Assembly: GCA_945885625.1 (NCBI GenBank)
Contig: CAMCYS010000001.1
Span: 62,001-126,000, forward strand
Direction of reading: 5' to 3'
Source: Bifidobacterium breve
GTDB lineage: Bacteria > Actinomycetota > Actinomycetes > Nanopelagicales > Nanopelagicaceae
Length of the DNA: 64,000 nucleotides
This document shows, piece after piece, positions 46,612 through 56,654 of the stretch. The position numbers and the translations under genes were made by a program. Every line of letters begins with the position of its first letter. The stretch's first letter is position 1. The notes beneath the pieces are model-generated. The model was not told the origin of the DNA and made no database searches. It saw only the letters and a list, made by a program, of their open reading frames with translations.

Positions 46612-47774
46612 TTAGCTAACGCTGCCATCGCGGCTAGACGCCCGGATTTGAGAGCGCCGTTCTGCGACGGAGTTACTTGACCGTCGCCAGCCAAGAAGAC
46701 TCCTTCGCGAACACAACTTTGAATAGGTTGGGTGATGCCATTAGCTCTAATTGGAAGCGCTGCTGGAATTTCATACTTAGCAATAAGCTCCCAATCGCGA
46801 TTATCGCAATTGTATAACGTTGCTAAATGGCGGCGAACTTCTGATTCGGTAACCCCGATATCTGTGGTCGAAGAGATCAAGTTCTTGCCACTTGGCGCAT
46901 ACTCTGGAATGAATTTTGAAATAACTAAAGTATTGATTGCTGCTCCACGATTTTGACCATCCACGATTAACTGACCGTTCGCTGCCGGCGCTGATGTTGC
47001 GCTGTGGTACCAAGTAGTGCAGCCAGCCAGCTTTGGCACTGAACCTAGATCTAACAGTTGTGCTGCGGTAGTGCTATCTGTTGCGATAATAATCTGGCTA
47101 GCTTGAATTTCACCGCTCGAAGTTGTTACTACGCCCGCTTTAACCGCGTTAACCGTTATGCCTAAACGCAGATCATGAACCCGGTTAGCCATGGCCTCCG
47201 AAAGCGCTCCAGCACCACTTCTTGGCAAGCCGGGCTTTCCAGTAACAAAAGTCTTGATGATCTCTAATCCAGCTGGAGCTGAGATGTTAGTTAGTTCAGT
47301 TAAATAAACGCCACGCAGGAATGGTCGCAAAACTCGTTCATAAGTTTTACCTAACCTACTCGCTACTAAGAATTCCGTAATCGAAAGTTCGGGCTTAGGT
47401 TTTCCGGCCAGAGCTCTAAGCAGCGCTGCTTTCTCAAGCAGAGACCCAGTAGCTGAATCAAAAACTGAAAACGGATACTTCCTTGGATCCCCTAGTCGGT
47501 GCAGTTGATCATCAACTGAAACATTGATCGCTCGATCGGCAAAACGAAAATCAATCTCGTCCAATATATTTAGAGCAGCTAGCTCGGGGTATCTGGCATT
47601 TATTAACTGAAAACCACGATCGCAAGTAAACCCATCAATCAAATCTGACTGCACTCGCCCACCAGCGCGATCGGCGGCCTCCAAGACAACTACTTCGTGA
47701 CCAGCTTTTTGAAGATGCAACGCCGCGTTCATGCCAGCCAAGCCGGCGCCAATTACTACAACTGGTTTACTCAC
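46608..47774 (-). CDS. FAD-dependent amine oxidase/phytoene desaturase-like oxidoreductase
   Basis: A 388-residue flavoprotein. The N-terminal motif VIGAGLAGMNAALHLQKAGHEVVVLEA is the FAD-binding dinucleotide fold, followed by DRAGGRVQSD; a C-terminal VFLAGDGQVTPSQNGALKSG closes the FAD site. It resembles protoporphyrinogen oxidase and phytoene desaturase relatives. The substrate is unknown. It is the second gene of a pair with the Gfo/Idh/MocA gene, overlapping it by 8 bp. Confidence 0.86.
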   Translation of the reverse strand: MSKPVVVIGAGLAGMNAALHLQKAGHEVVVLEAADRAGGRVQSDLIDGFTCDRGFQLINARYPELAALNILDEIDFRFADRAINVSVDDQLHRLGDPRKYPFSVFDSATGSLLEKAALLRALAGKPKPELSITEFLVASRLGKTYERVLRPFLRGVYLTELTNISAPAGLEIIKTFVTGKPGLPRSGAGALSEAMANRVHDLRLGITVNAVKAGVVTTSSGEIQASQIIIATDSTTAAQLLDLGSVPKLAGCTTWYHSATSAPAANGQLIVDGQNRGAAINTLVISKFIPEYAPSGKNLISSTTDIGVTESEVRRHLATLYNCDNRDWELIAKYEIPAALPIRANGITQPIQSCVREGVFLAGDGQVTPSQNGALKSGRLAAMAALAN

Positions 47775-48783
47775 GAAAGTTTAATTCTCGAGCTTTATCA
47801 ATGATCGTGGCTACTGCAATAATTTCGGGCTTGCTAACTGGCCAATTATTCTTGCCCGCAATTGCACCGGCAACTAACTCGTAGAATCGCGCATAGTTGC
47901 CATCTGCTACTTGTAAATCGCTCACCACGTCACCACGAATAATGCGCGCTTCAGATTTAGTTGAGACATCCCATTTACCTTCATGCGGGACTTTGCCAGC
48001 TCGCAACAGCGCCTCTTGTGGATCTAGCTCGCCAATTACCAGCGCCCCGTTATCACCCAACATTCGAATCCTTGGCCCTGGTGCACCAGCTATGGCACTT
48101 GCGGATAAATATGAATCAACGCCACTCTCGTGCCTTAAAACTAAGACCACATCATCATCAGAAGCACCACGGATATTGCGGACACTTGCTGAGACTAATT
48201 CAGCTGGGCCAAACCAATCGAGCGCAGTTGAAACTAAGTGAGATTGCAGATCTAGAAGTAAGCCGCCACCTTCTTCGGCACTGCTCTGCTCACGCCAAGA
48301 TTGCGCAGCAAGATCAGGTCGATAACGTTCAAAGCGTGAATCAATCCGAAAAACTTTACCGATTTCATTATCTCGAATGACTCGTTTAATGGTCAATGAA
48401 TCCGAATCAAAGAGGCGGTTATAAAACGCAGTGACCGGAACTCCGGTTTCATCTGAGGCTTTTAAAATCGCTAACGTCTCGGTTAAATTACGGCCCAACG
48501 GCTTATCAACCACAGTCGGCACGCCTGCATGTAAAGCCGCTACCGCTTGTTCTAAATGAACCGAATTAATCGATGCCACAATGACTAGATCCAGATCATG
48601 TGCCAATAGCTCTCGCATATTGGAAACCACAATCGCATTTGGATAATCAGAATTAACATGTGCGACGCGTTCCGGATTTGAGGTAAGGACTGCAACTAGT
48701 TCAAATCCGCAGCCCTTAAGCAACGGAGCATGAAAGTATCGGCCAGCTAAACCATAACCAGCTAGGCCAACTCGCAGCGACAT
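47767..48783 (-). CDS. Gfo/Idh/MocA family oxidoreductase
   Basis: A 338-residue NAD(P)-dependent oxidoreductase. The N-terminal Rossmann segment is VGLAGYGLAGRYFHAPLL, VDKPLGRNL holds the conserved EKP-type lysine and GGGLLLDLQSHLVS the catalytic helix with H. The family acts on sugars, inositols or related compounds; the exact substrate is not predictable. It lies between the MMPL exporter (18 bp upstream on the same strand) and the FAD enzyme. Confidence 0.88.
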   Translation of the reverse strand: MSLRVGLAGYGLAGRYFHAPLLKGCGFELVAVLTSNPERVAHVNSDYPNAIVVSNMRELLAHDLDLVIVASINSVHLEQAVAALHAGVPTVVDKPLGRNLTETLAILKASDETGVPVTAFYNRLFDSDSLTIKRVIRDNEIGKVFRIDSRFERYRPDLAAQSWREQSSAEEGGGLLLDLQSHLVSTALDWFGPAELVSASVRNIRGASDDDVVLVLRHESGVDSYLSASAIAGAPGPRIRMLGDNGALVIGELDPQEALLRAGKVPHEGKWDVSTKSEARIIRGDVVSDLQVADGNYARFYELVAGAIAGKNNWPVSKPEIIAVATIIDKARELNFRE

Positions 48784-48801
48784 ATAACTCCGAGCTTTTT
48801 A

Positions 48802-50952
48802 CTAGTTAGCTGATTTAGATAACTTAGATGGCCACCATACCTTGGGCCCAATTTCATGTACTAGCGCTGGCACCAAAATCGAGCGAACGATAATGGTGTC
48901 TAGTAATACACCAAAGGCAACTGCGAAGCCAAGTTGGGCAAGGAATACCAGCGGCAAAATACCTAGTACGCCGAATGTTGCTGCCAGCACAATGCCCGCA
49001 GAAGTGATTACTGAACCAGTGACAGTTAAGCCCTTGATAACACCTTTTCTAGTACCTAACTTGCCTGATTCCTCACGCACGCGAGTCATTAAGAAGATGT
49101 TGTAATCGATGCCAAGGGCAACTAAGAAGATGAAGGCAAAGAGTGGGAATGATGCATCACCTCCAGCAAAGCCAAAGACGTGGTTAAACACAAGCGCACA
49201 GACTCCCAGAGTGGCAAAGTACGAAAGCACTACGGTGCCAAGTAACAGCACTGCGCTAATGATGCTTCGCAGTAGTAGCCCCAAGATTAGAGTGATTAAA
49301 AGTAGAACTACTGGGATCACAGTTCGATTGTCATGACGAGCAGCAACATCGGTGTCGAAGAAGACAGCTGTTGTGCCACCGACCAAGATTGATTGATCAA
49401 TACTTTTCATAGCCTCGCGAATAGCTGGGATTCGATCACGGGATTCGCGTGAATCTGGCGCAGTAGATAGCGTGACATTTAAAATCGAAAGGCCATTCTT
49501 CACAACTACACCACCGGCATTAACTTCGGGAGTAACTGCTGTTACGCCATCTAAACCAAGCAATTTAGCTGAAGCAGCGGGGATCAGTTCATTCTTTAAA
49601 ATTACTTTAGTTGGGTCGCCTTCGCCGCCAGGAAAATGATTTAACAGTAATTTCTGGCCAACGACTGACTCTGGATTTCCGGTGAAACTTTCTGAGGTAG
49701 ATAATCCATCTGTCTTTAGCGTTGTAGAGAATCCAGCCAATAGAACTAGCATTAGCCCAGTAATAACCCATGCTCTACGAGGTCTACGTTCGACTAAATT
49801 TCCTACCTTCGCCCAAGTTCCAGTTAACTGATTATCAACATCATCGAAACGAGGAATTCTAGGCCAGAAAATCCAGCGCCCAAATAAGACTAAAAATGCT
49901 GGCAATAAAGTAACCATGGTAATTACCGCAACGACCACACCGATCGCACCAATTGGGCCAAGACCACGGTTGCCCGATAAATCACTTAGCAATAAAACTA
50001 ATAGGCCTATCGCAACAGTTGCACCTGATGCCACGATCGGCTCGAAGGTGCCCTTATAAGCAGCACGCATCGCAGCAACTGGCGTTGAATGATGGTGCAG
50101 TTCCTCGCGATATCTAGAAATTAGCAGCAAGGCATAATCTGTGCCGGCACCTAACACCAGCACCGAGAGAATTCCTTGCGATTGGCCATTTACATCTATG
50201 ACATCATTTTTGGCTAATAAATAGATGATTCCACCCGCGGCGGAGAGGGCAAAAACTGCCGATAACAACGGCAGCACCCACAAGATTGGCGAGCGATAAA
50301 CAATGATCAAAATGAATGCCACAACACTTAGGGTTGTTAACAACAGCGTTGAATCTATATCTCCAAACGCACCGAATAGATCGCCAATTAGGCCACCAGC
50401 ACCCGTTACATATGACTCAAAGCCAAGATCTTTAGCAAATGGGGTGAAGTCTTCGCGAAGTGCTTCAACTATTGCCGGAAGAACTGGTTCCTCATTCGGT
50501 AGCGCTTCAGCTATTGCGGAGCCATCTAAGAGAATGGAAGCCAAAACAGCCTCGCCATCTGCAGCTGGGAAGGCGGTAATTTGGCTACCCGGCAATAAGT
50601 AATTTGAGAGTGGAATATCAGTGCCACCTAATTTTAGATCAGGCACAGTTTCCAAATGCGCATTAATTTGTTGTAGAACCTCAGTTGAGACACTTCCCTC
50701 GAGCAATACCAAAGTTGGGAAAGCAGTGGATTCACCTGCTGCAAAACTTTCTAGTAACTTAACGGCCTTAGTTGACTCAGCGCTATCGGGCAAAAATGCA
50801 GAGTTGTCATTCTCTTGAACACTTGTCAACTTTCCAAAGAGCGGGCCGAAGAAACCAGTAACGCCAAACCATGCGATGACTACCAAGATCGCGATCGCGA
50901 TCGGCTTGCGCTTTGAACGCATGGTGCTGCTACCTATTGGTGAAACTGACAT
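48802..50952 (-). CDS. MMPL/RND-type membrane transporter
   Basis: A 716-residue exporter with two repeats, each a large external domain and about five helices. The TM motifs [21 protein letters not shown] and [19 protein letters not shown], with the conserved Asp-Tyr pairs, mark the proton relay of MMPL proteins, which export lipids or amphiphiles. The ATG at 50952 follows AAGGGG; a longer frame to 50988 is less likely. It is divergent to lipB. The partner for PIM or other lipids is not established. Confidence 0.9.
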   Translation of the reverse strand: MSVSPIGSSTMRSKRKPIAIAILVVIAWFGVTGFFGPLFGKLTSVQENDNSAFLPDSAESTKAVKLLESFAAGESTAFPTLVLLEGSVSTEVLQQINAHLETVPDLKLGGTDIPLSNYLLPGSQITAFPAADGEAVLASILLDGSAIAEALPNEEPVLPAIVEALREDFTPFAKDLGFESYVTGAGGLIGDLFGAFGDIDSTLLLTTLSVVAFILIIVYRSPILWVLPLLSAVFALSAAGGIIYLLAKNDVIDVNGQSQGILSVLVLGAGTDYALLLISRYREELHHHSTPVAAMRAAYKGTFEPIVASGATVAIGLLVLLLSDLSGNRGLGPIGAIGVVVAVITMVTLLPAFLVLFGRWIFWPRIPRFDDVDNQLTGTWAKVGNLVERRPRRAWVITGLMLVLLAGFSTTLKTDGLSTSESFTGNPESVVGQKLLLNHFPGGEGDPTKVILKNELIPAASAKLLGLDGVTAVTPEVNAGGVVVKNGLSILNVTLSTAPDSRESRDRIPAIREAMKSIDQSILVGGTTAVFFDTDVAARHDNRTVIPVVLLLITLILGLLLRSIISAVLLLGTVVLSYFATLGVCALVFNHVFGFAGGDASFPLFAFIFLVALGIDYNIFLMTRVREESGKLGTRKGVIKGLTVTGSVITSAGIVLAATFGVLGILPLVFLAQLGFAVAFGVLLDTIIVRSILVPALVHEIGPKVWWPSKLSKSAN

Positions 50953-51035
50953 TTTGCTTGCCCCTTTTGCGCAGAATCTGTAACTCACACGCCTCGATTG
51001 GTAATGAGCGTGAGTCTACCTTTAGGCTATTGGCT

Positions 51036-51692
51036 ATGCCCATTCACGCTGCTCTGACATCCGGTCAAATTGCCGTAGCTCGCAGTGGCCTAGTCGATTA
51101 TGAGAGTGCGCTGAAAATTCAACGCAATTTCCATGCCGAAATTGTGGCCGATGAGCGACCTAATACTTTGATCTTGCTCGAGCACCCTTCTGTTTATACT
51201 GCCGGTCGCAGAACTGCGATCACAGATCGGCCAACTGATGACACTCCGGTTATAGATGTTGATCGTGGGGGCAAAATCACTTGGCATGGGCCTGGCCAAC
51301 TCGTTGGCTACCCAATTGTGAAGTTAGCTAACCGCTTAGATGTAGTCGGTTTTGTTCGTCAATTGGAAACTGCCCTTATTAATACCTGCGTGCAATTCGG
51401 TTTAGCTGCTGTGCGATACCCCGAGCGATCTGGCGTTTGGTTACGCGATGAGAAAGGTGATCGCAAGATCGCCGCAATTGGCATCCGGGTTGCTCAAGGC
51501 GTCACCATGCATGGTTTTGCGCTCAACGTTAATCCAGATCTAGCTGGCTTCAATCAAATTGTACCCTGTGGAATTTCCGATGCCGAAGTAACTTCAATGA
51601 GCAAAGAATTAAGTCGTGAAGTCATCATTAATGAAGTTTCGCCGATTTTAGAGCGCGAGCTCTTCGAAGTGTTGACTAAGGTAAGCGCATGA
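51036..51692 (+). CDS. lipB: Lipoyl(octanoyl) transferase
   Basis: LipB transfers octanoate from acyl carrier protein to lipoyl domains. The 218-residue protein has [29 protein letters not shown], the lysine in [10 protein letters not shown] and the catalytic cysteine in [12 protein letters not shown]. The ATG at 51036 fits the family N-terminus; the frame is open from 50913. It overlaps lipA by 4 bp, so both steps of lipoate synthesis are coupled. The E2 and the glycine cleavage system are the expected clients. Confidence 0.96.
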   Translation: MPIHAALTSGQIAVARSGLVDYESALKIQRNFHAEIVADERPNTLILLEHPSVYTAGRRTAITDRPTDDTPVIDVDRGGKITWHGPGQLVGYPIVKLANRLDVVGFVRQLETALINTCVQFGLAAVRYPERSGVWLRDEKGDRKIAAIGIRVAQGVTMHGFALNVNPDLAGFNQIVPCGISDAEVTSMSKELSREVIINEVSPILERELFEVLTKVSA

Positions 51693-52639
51693 CAATTGCT
51701 CCTGATGGCCGCAAGATGTTGCGTATCGAAGCGCGTAATGCCGAAACTCCAATTGAGCGCAAACCCGAGTGGATTAAAACTCGGGCAAATATGGGTCCGG
51801 AATATACGCAATTGCGTTCACTAGTTAAGAGCGAAGGTTTACACACCGTTTGTCAGGAAGCAGCATGTCCTAACATTTTCGAGTGTTGGGAAGATCGCGA
51901 AGCCACATTTCTAATTGGCGGCGATCGCTGCACTAGACGCTGCGACTTTTGCAATATTGATACTGGTAAACCGCTACCAATTGATCGAAATGAACCAACC
52001 AAGGTGGCTGAATCAATCAAAAAGATGCAGTTGAACTACGCAACTATTACCGGTGTTACTCGCGATGATCTACCTGATGAAGGTGCTTGGTTGTACGCCG
52101 AGACTATTCGCAAAGTTCATGAGCTAAATCCAGGTACTGGTGTAGAAATGTTGGCGCCAGATTTCAACGCTAATCCTGAGTTGCTAAACCAAATTTTTGA
52201 AACCCGCCCCGAGGTCCTCGCGCATAACCTCGAGACGGTTCCCCGGATCTTTAAAGAGATCCGACCAGCTTTCACGTATAACAAGTCGCTATCTGTGATC
52301 ACGATGGCGCGCGATTACGGCCTGATCACTAAATCCAATTTGATTCTTGGTTTAGGCGAAACCCGCGAAGAAGTTTCGCAAGCACTTGTTGATCTACAGA
52401 CAGCGGGCTGTGACTTAATTACTATCACTCAATATTTGCGCCCCACCAATAAGCATCACCCAGTAATTCGCTGGGTAAAACCCGAAGAATTCGTTGAACT
52501 CGCGGCTGAGGCGAAAGAAATTGGTTTCTCAGGGGTGATGAGCGGACCACTAGTTCGATCAAGTTATCGCGCTGGTCGTCTATACAAACAAGCGCAAGAT
52601 GCCAAAGCTGCTATCAATGGAGCCGCAGTACATGGCTGA
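51689..52639 (+). CDS. lipA: Lipoyl synthase (radical SAM)
   Basis: LipA inserts two sulfurs into protein-bound octanoate. The 316-residue enzyme carries the auxiliary cluster cysteines in [12 protein letters not shown] and the radical-SAM C-x3-C-x2-C in [20 protein letters not shown] near the C-terminus supplies the serine that ligates the auxiliary cluster. It has the normal length. Its 3' end overlaps the acyltransferase start by 8 bp. Confidence 0.98.
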   Translation: MTIAPDGRKMLRIEARNAETPIERKPEWIKTRANMGPEYTQLRSLVKSEGLHTVCQEAACPNIFECWEDREATFLIGGDRCTRRCDFCNIDTGKPLPIDRNEPTKVAESIKKMQLNYATITGVTRDDLPDEGAWLYAETIRKVHELNPGTGVEMLAPDFNANPELLNQIFETRPEVLAHNLETVPRIFKEIRPAFTYNKSLSVITMARDYGLITKSNLILGLGETREEVSQALVDLQTAGCDLITITQYLRPTNKHHPVIRWVKPEEFVELAAEAKEIGFSGVMSGPLVRSSYRAGRLYKQAQDAKAAINGAAVHG

Positions 52640-53333
52640 TCGAGTCTATCCCCCAGTTATTGTTCTTCTGAAAACTGTTTGGAAATATCTAGGCTTGAAA
52701 TTTACCTTTACCGGTGATGTAAATATCCCGCGCAATGGTGGCGCTATTTTGGCAATCAATCATGTTGGCTATTTAGATTTTGCCTTAGCCGGCACTGGCG
52801 CGCTACCCGTAAATCGTTATGTGCGATTTATGGCAAAAAAGGAAATCTTTGATAATAAATTGGCTGGGCCGCTAATGCGCGGCATGCATCATATTTCGGT
52901 AGATCGAGCCAACGGTTCGGCCTCATTTGTAGCAGCGCTGCGTGCTCTTCGAGGTGGTGAGATCATCGGAATTTTTCCGGAAGCCACAATCTCCAAGAGT
53001 TTTGAGATTAAAGAATTGAAGTCTGGTGTCATTCGCTTAGCTATGGGCGCTGGAGTTCCTGTCATCCCCACAATTGTTTGGGGTAGCCAACGGATTTGGA
53101 CTAAAGGCGTTAAACGGGATCTCAAGCGAAATAAGTTTCCGATTTTCGTAACTTTTGGCGAGCCGCTGCACTTTGCCAAAGATGCCGATGTCAAAGCTGG
53201 CGAGGCTCTTCTACGCGCGACCATGATCGAGATTCTGCATGAAGTCCAGAGCCGATATCCGGATAGCCATGTGGGGCAACGTTGGGCGCCTGTGCGTCTT
53301 GGTGGTACCGCGCCTGCTCCACTAAACTCCTGA
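52632..53333 (+). CDS. 1-Acyl-glycerol-3-phosphate acyltransferase-like protein (PlsC family)
   Basis: A 233-residue membrane-associated acyltransferase. NHVGYLD is the catalytic H-x4-D motif, FPEATISKS stands for the usual glycerophosphate-binding EGTR block and [15 protein letters not shown] follows. It probably makes phosphatidic acid or another acylated lipid. The ATG at 52632 (MADRVYPP) overlaps lipA by 8 bp; the frame opens earlier at 52599. It is followed after one base by the DUF4191 gene. Confidence 0.88.
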   Translation: MADRVYPPVIVLLKTVWKYLGLKFTFTGDVNIPRNGGAILAINHVGYLDFALAGTGALPVNRYVRFMAKKEIFDNKLAGPLMRGMHHISVDRANGSASFVAALRALRGGEIIGIFPEATISKSFEIKELKSGVIRLAMGAGVPVIPTIVWGSQRIWTKGVKRDLKRNKFPIFVTFGEPLHFAKDADVKAGEALLRATMIEILHEVQSRYPDSHVGQRWAPVRLGGTAPAPLNS

Positions 53334-53334
53334 C

Positions 53335-54012
53335 ATGTTTAAACGAAAGAAGAATAAGTCCAGCGCGCCTAAGGCACCTCGATTCAAAGAGATTCGTGAT
53401 GCCTACAAGATAACCAAAACCGCCAAGCCTTGGATTGGTGCGGCAATGGCTGGAATTTTTGTAGCCACCTGGGCAGTTGGAATCGCAATTGGTTTTGCAA
53501 TCGGCCATCCGGTTTATTTAGGTTTTGTTTCCGCACCATTTGCTGCGCTTCTAGCATTCTTTATTTTCACCCGCCAAGCAGGCTCGGCAGCATATGCATC
53601 AATTGAAGGACAAATTGGCGCTGGTGCCAGCGTTTTGATGTCGATTCGTAAAGGTTGGTCAACAACTCCAGCCGTAGCAGTCTCGCGTAATCAAGATATG
53701 GTCCACCGCTCAGTTGGTCGAGCTGGCATTGTTCTAACTGGCGAAGGCAGTAACTCGGTTCGTCAATTACTTCAAGATGAAAAACGTAAAACAGAGCGAT
53801 ACGCACCTGGTGTGCCAATTTATGAATTAATTGTTGGCGATCAAGAAGGTCAAGTTGCACTTCGCAAGTTACAGAAGCGCATGAAGAAGTTCCCTAAGAA
53901 GCTAACTGCTAATCAAATGCGCGAAGTACGTGCTCGCCTAAAAGCTGTCGGCGGATTGGCTATGCCAATTCCAAAGGGGCCAATGCCCACTCGTGGAATG
54001 AAGATTCGTTAG
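53335..54012 (+). CDS. DUF4191 membrane protein
   Basis: A 225-residue actinobacterial DUF4191 protein: basic N-terminus with KRKKNKSSAPKAPRFKEI, two central hydrophobic helices (about 37-80), and a soluble C-terminal half with SVLMSIRKGWSTTPAVAVSRN and VGRAGIVLTGEG. The role is unknown; the gene commonly follows lipA in actinobacteria. It overlaps the convergent RDD gene by 4 bp. Confidence 0.87.
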   Translation: MFKRKKNKSSAPKAPRFKEIRDAYKITKTAKPWIGAAMAGIFVATWAVGIAIGFAIGHPVYLGFVSAPFAALLAFFIFTRQAGSAAYASIEGQIGAGASVLMSIRKGWSTTPAVAVSRNQDMVHRSVGRAGIVLTGEGSNSVRQLLQDEKRKTERYAPGVPIYELIVGDQEGQVALRKLQKRMKKFPKKLTANQMREVRARLKAVGGLAMPIPKGPMPTRGMKIR

Positions 54013-54386
54013 GCTCGAGTTAACTTCGTCTGACTAAGTCTTTCGTGGATTCCACGTCCATCTTCGTCATATGTAATTGCGGTAATAACTAACGCCATCA
54101 ACCCGGTGCGGATCAGGGCCTGTCGAATGCTTGGTAGTCCCCCATTATTGAAATCGATTACCTTCATTCTCAGTAACCTGTGCCCAAAAGATGCGCCGGT
54201 AAGAGCGATTAAGATTGCATATTCAGCGACAAATATCAGAGGTGTTATGAAGCGAGTCCCCTCGATACGTTCGGAAAAATTGCCCCCACCGGCAAAGAAT
54301 GCGAAAGCGATCGCATAAGAGGCAAGCCAGTCGATTGTGATGGCGGCTAATCGGCGGCCAAGTGTTGCTCCTTCAGGGTGAGTCAT
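54009..54386 (-). CDS. RDD family membrane protein
   Basis: A 125-residue protein with three predicted helices. GATLGRRLAAITIDWLASYAIA at the start contains the Arg and Asp residues that name the family, and TGASFGHRLLRMKVID is the second conserved block. The biochemical function is not known. It lies between DUF4191 and glnA, as in many actinobacteria. Confidence 0.87.
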   Translation of the reverse strand: MTHPEGATLGRRLAAITIDWLASYAIAFAFFAGGGNFSERIEGTRFITPLIFVAEYAILIALTGASFGHRLLRMKVIDFNNGGLPSIRQALIRTGLMALVITAITYDEDGRGIHERLSQTKLTRA

Positions 54387-54468
54387 GGCGCGAGCCTAGA
54401 TGATTTAGGGCACAGGAGCCTCTTTATACGCTCGCCAGTGGTATCTCCCCCGCCAAACCCAGCATTTT

Positions 54469-54497
54469 TTAACATCGATGTAACACAACAGTTATGA
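54469..54497 (+). promoter_or_regulatory. Candidate glnA promoter
   Basis: TTAACA (54469-54474) and TTATGA (54492-54497) are spaced 17 bp apart, about 105 bp upstream of the glnA start. GTAAC overlaps the spacer and could be half of a nitrogen-regulator site, but no full GlnR box was seen. The rest of the 216-bp interval between the RDD gene and glnA holds nothing else I recognise. Confidence 0.33.
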
Positions 54498-54602
54498 ACT
54501 TTTGACCGATGGGGCATAGATTTCCACCCATAAGTAAGGCCTCAATGGCGAGGACACCGATCGGTTGAATACAAGCAGCCATCATCTGAAAACAGGAGAA
54601 AT

Positions 54603-56033
54603 ATGTTTAAGAATTCTGCAGAAATCTTTGCATACATCAAGAAAGAAGACGTTAAGTTCATTGACGTTCGCTTCACTGATTTGCCAGGTATCCAACACCA
54701 CTTCAACGTTCCAGTTGAATCATTTGACGAAGCAGTTTTCACTGATGGTCTGATGTTCGATGGTTCTTCAATCCGTGGTTTCCAGTCAATTCACGAATCA
54801 GATATGAAGTTGCTGCCAGTTCCAAGTTCAGCATTCATTGATCCATTCCGTGATCACAAGACTTTAGTAATTATCTTCTCAGTTCATAATCCAGTTGATA
54901 ATTCAGCTTATTCACGCGACCCTCGTGGTGTCGTTGCTAAGGCAGTTGAGTACATGCGCTCACTTGGTTTCGCAGATACTGCCTTCTTTGCGCCAGAAGC
55001 TGAGTTCTATGTTTTCGATAGCGTGCGTTTCAAGACCGGTATCAACGAGGCTTATCACGAGATTCAATCTTACGAAGGCGCTTGGAATACCGGCGTTGAA
55101 TACGATGCTGATGGCACACCTAACCGCGGTTACCGCACTCGCATAAAAGGTGGTTATTTCCCGGTTTCCCCAACAGATCAATTCGCAGATCTTCGCGATG
55201 AAATGGTTATGGAGTTAGGTCGCGCTGGTCTTCTGGTTGAGCGTTCACACCACGAAGTTGGTACCGCTGGACAAATGGAAATTAATTATCGCTTCAGTGA
55301 CATCCTGACTGCTGGTGACGATGTGATGAAGTTCAAGTACATTATTCGTAACGTAGCTTGGGAAGGTGGCAAGACAGCAACCTTCATGCCAAAGCCGCTA
55401 TTCGGTGACAATGGTTCAGGTATGCACGTTCACCAATCACTCTGGAAAGATGGCAAACCACTGTTCTTCGGCGATGGCTACGGCGATCTTTCAGATATGG
55501 CGCGTTGGTATATCGGTGGCTTGCTAAAGCATGCACCATCACTACTTGCGTTCACCAACCCAACTGTTAACTCTTACCGACGCTTAGTTCCAGGTTATGA
55601 AGCACCAGTTAACTTGGTTTACTCAGCGCGTAACCGTTCTGCTTGTATTCGTATTCCAATTACTGGTTCGAATCCAAAGGCAAAGCGCATTGAGTTCCGT
55701 TGCCCAGATCCTTCATCGAATCCATATCTAGCATTCGCGGCGATGTTGATGGCCGGTCTCGATGGAATTCTAAATAAGATCGAACCACCTGCTCCAGTTG
55801 ATAAGGACCTCTACGAACTAGAAGGTGCCGAAGCAGCTGCAATCCCGCAGGTTCCAGGTTCACTCGGTGAAGTTCTAGATAGCCTAGAAGCGGATCATGA
55901 GTTCCTGACAAAGGGTGGCGTATTTGCCGAAGACCTAATCGAAACTTGGATTGATTTCAAGCGCAAGAGTGAAGTTGATTATGTTCGCTTGCGTCCGCAT
56001 CCAGCTGAGTTCGAACTTTACTTCGATATCTAA
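54603..56033 (+). CDS. glnA: Glutamine synthetase type I
   Basis: GlnA makes glutamine from glutamate, ammonia and ATP. The 476-residue dodecameric enzyme has [16 protein letters not shown] near the start, the metal-binding [11 protein letters not shown], the ATP motif [18 protein letters not shown] and [10 protein letters not shown]404 in DLYELEG is the likely adenylylation tyrosine, so GlnE-type control is expected. An AACAGGAG site precedes the ATG. It has its own terminator, indicating monocistronic expression. Confidence 0.98.
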   Translation: MFKNSAEIFAYIKKEDVKFIDVRFTDLPGIQHHFNVPVESFDEAVFTDGLMFDGSSIRGFQSIHESDMKLLPVPSSAFIDPFRDHKTLVIIFSVHNPVDNSAYSRDPRGVVAKAVEYMRSLGFADTAFFAPEAEFYVFDSVRFKTGINEAYHEIQSYEGAWNTGVEYDADGTPNRGYRTRIKGGYFPVSPTDQFADLRDEMVMELGRAGLLVERSHHEVGTAGQMEINYRFSDILTAGDDVMKFKYIIRNVAWEGGKTATFMPKPLFGDNGSGMHVHQSLWKDGKPLFFGDGYGDLSDMARWYIGGLLKHAPSLLAFTNPTVNSYRRLVPGYEAPVNLVYSARNRSACIRIPITGSNPKAKRIEFRCPDPSSNPYLAFAAMLMAGLDGILNKIEPPAPVDKDLYELEGAEAAAIPQVPGSLGEVLDSLEADHEFLTKGGVFAEDLIETWIDFKRKSEVDYVRLRPHPAEFELYFDI

Positions 56034-56049
56034 ATCGAGATAATTATAG

Positions 56050-56080
56050 AAACCCCGTCAGAAATGGCGGGGTTTTTATT
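56050..56080 (+). terminator. Rho-independent terminator after glnA
   Basis: AAACCCCG (56050-56057) pairs with CGGGGTTT (56068-56075), followed by TTATT. It lies 17 bp after the glnA stop codon. Confidence 0.93.
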
Positions 56081-56115
56081 TTCTCGAAACGTATATCTGC
56101 CACTAAGTTAAGCCA

Positions 56116-56595
56116 ATGAGCCAAGAGCGCGAAAAGTTAAGTTACGAAACATTTGGAATTGCCGTGCGCGAACTCGCTCAATCGATCGCCGATAGCGGCT
56201 ATCAGCCAGATATTGTCCTTTCGATTGCTCGTGGTGGTCTTTTACTTGGTGGCGCTCTTGGTTACGCCCTTGACGTAAAGAACACCTTCACCATGAGTGT
56301 CGAGTTCTATACCGGTGTGAATGAACGTCTAGCGATGCCAGTTGTACTCCCCCCAGTTCCAAACAAGATTGATTTGACTGGTCTTAAAGTTCTAGTTGCC
56401 GATGATGTTGCTGATACTGGTAAAACCTTAAAACTTGTTCGAGAGTTCTGCGGAGATTATGTAGCTGAAGTTCGCAGCGCAGTTCTCTACGAGAAATCGC
56501 ACAGTATCGAAAAGCCAGATTATGCCTGGCGTCACACGGATCTCTGGATAGAGTTTCCGTGGTCAGTTGAAATACCAGTGACTGCTGAGAGTTAA
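56116..56595 (+). CDS. Phosphoribosyltransferase family protein
   Basis: A 159-residue type I PRTase-fold protein. The PRPP-binding motif is VLVADDVADTGKTL (about 94-107), and SIARGGLLLG near residue 37 is the PPi loop seen in hypoxanthine/xanthine-guanine PRTases. It probably salvages a purine base; the acceptor base cannot be assigned. An NCS1 nucleobase permease lies 1.3 kb downstream on the other strand, which is compatible with base salvage. Confidence 0.84.
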   Translation: MSQEREKLSYETFGIAVRELAQSIADSGYQPDIVLSIARGGLLLGGALGYALDVKNTFTMSVEFYTGVNERLAMPVVLPPVPNKIDLTGLKVLVADDVADTGKTLKLVREFCGDYVAEVRSAVLYEKSHSIEKPDYAWRHTDLWIEFPWSVEIPVTAES

Positions 56596-56654
56596 CTGGG
56601 TCAACTCCCAAAAATTTCGAGCCCGTTCACAACTCCTTAGGTTATCCTCAAGCC

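Noticed and set aside
54480-54510. GlnR-type nitrogen control box before glnA
   Set aside because: Only one GTAAC half and a GAAC eleven bases on were found; the spacing and the second pair do not match the usual site.
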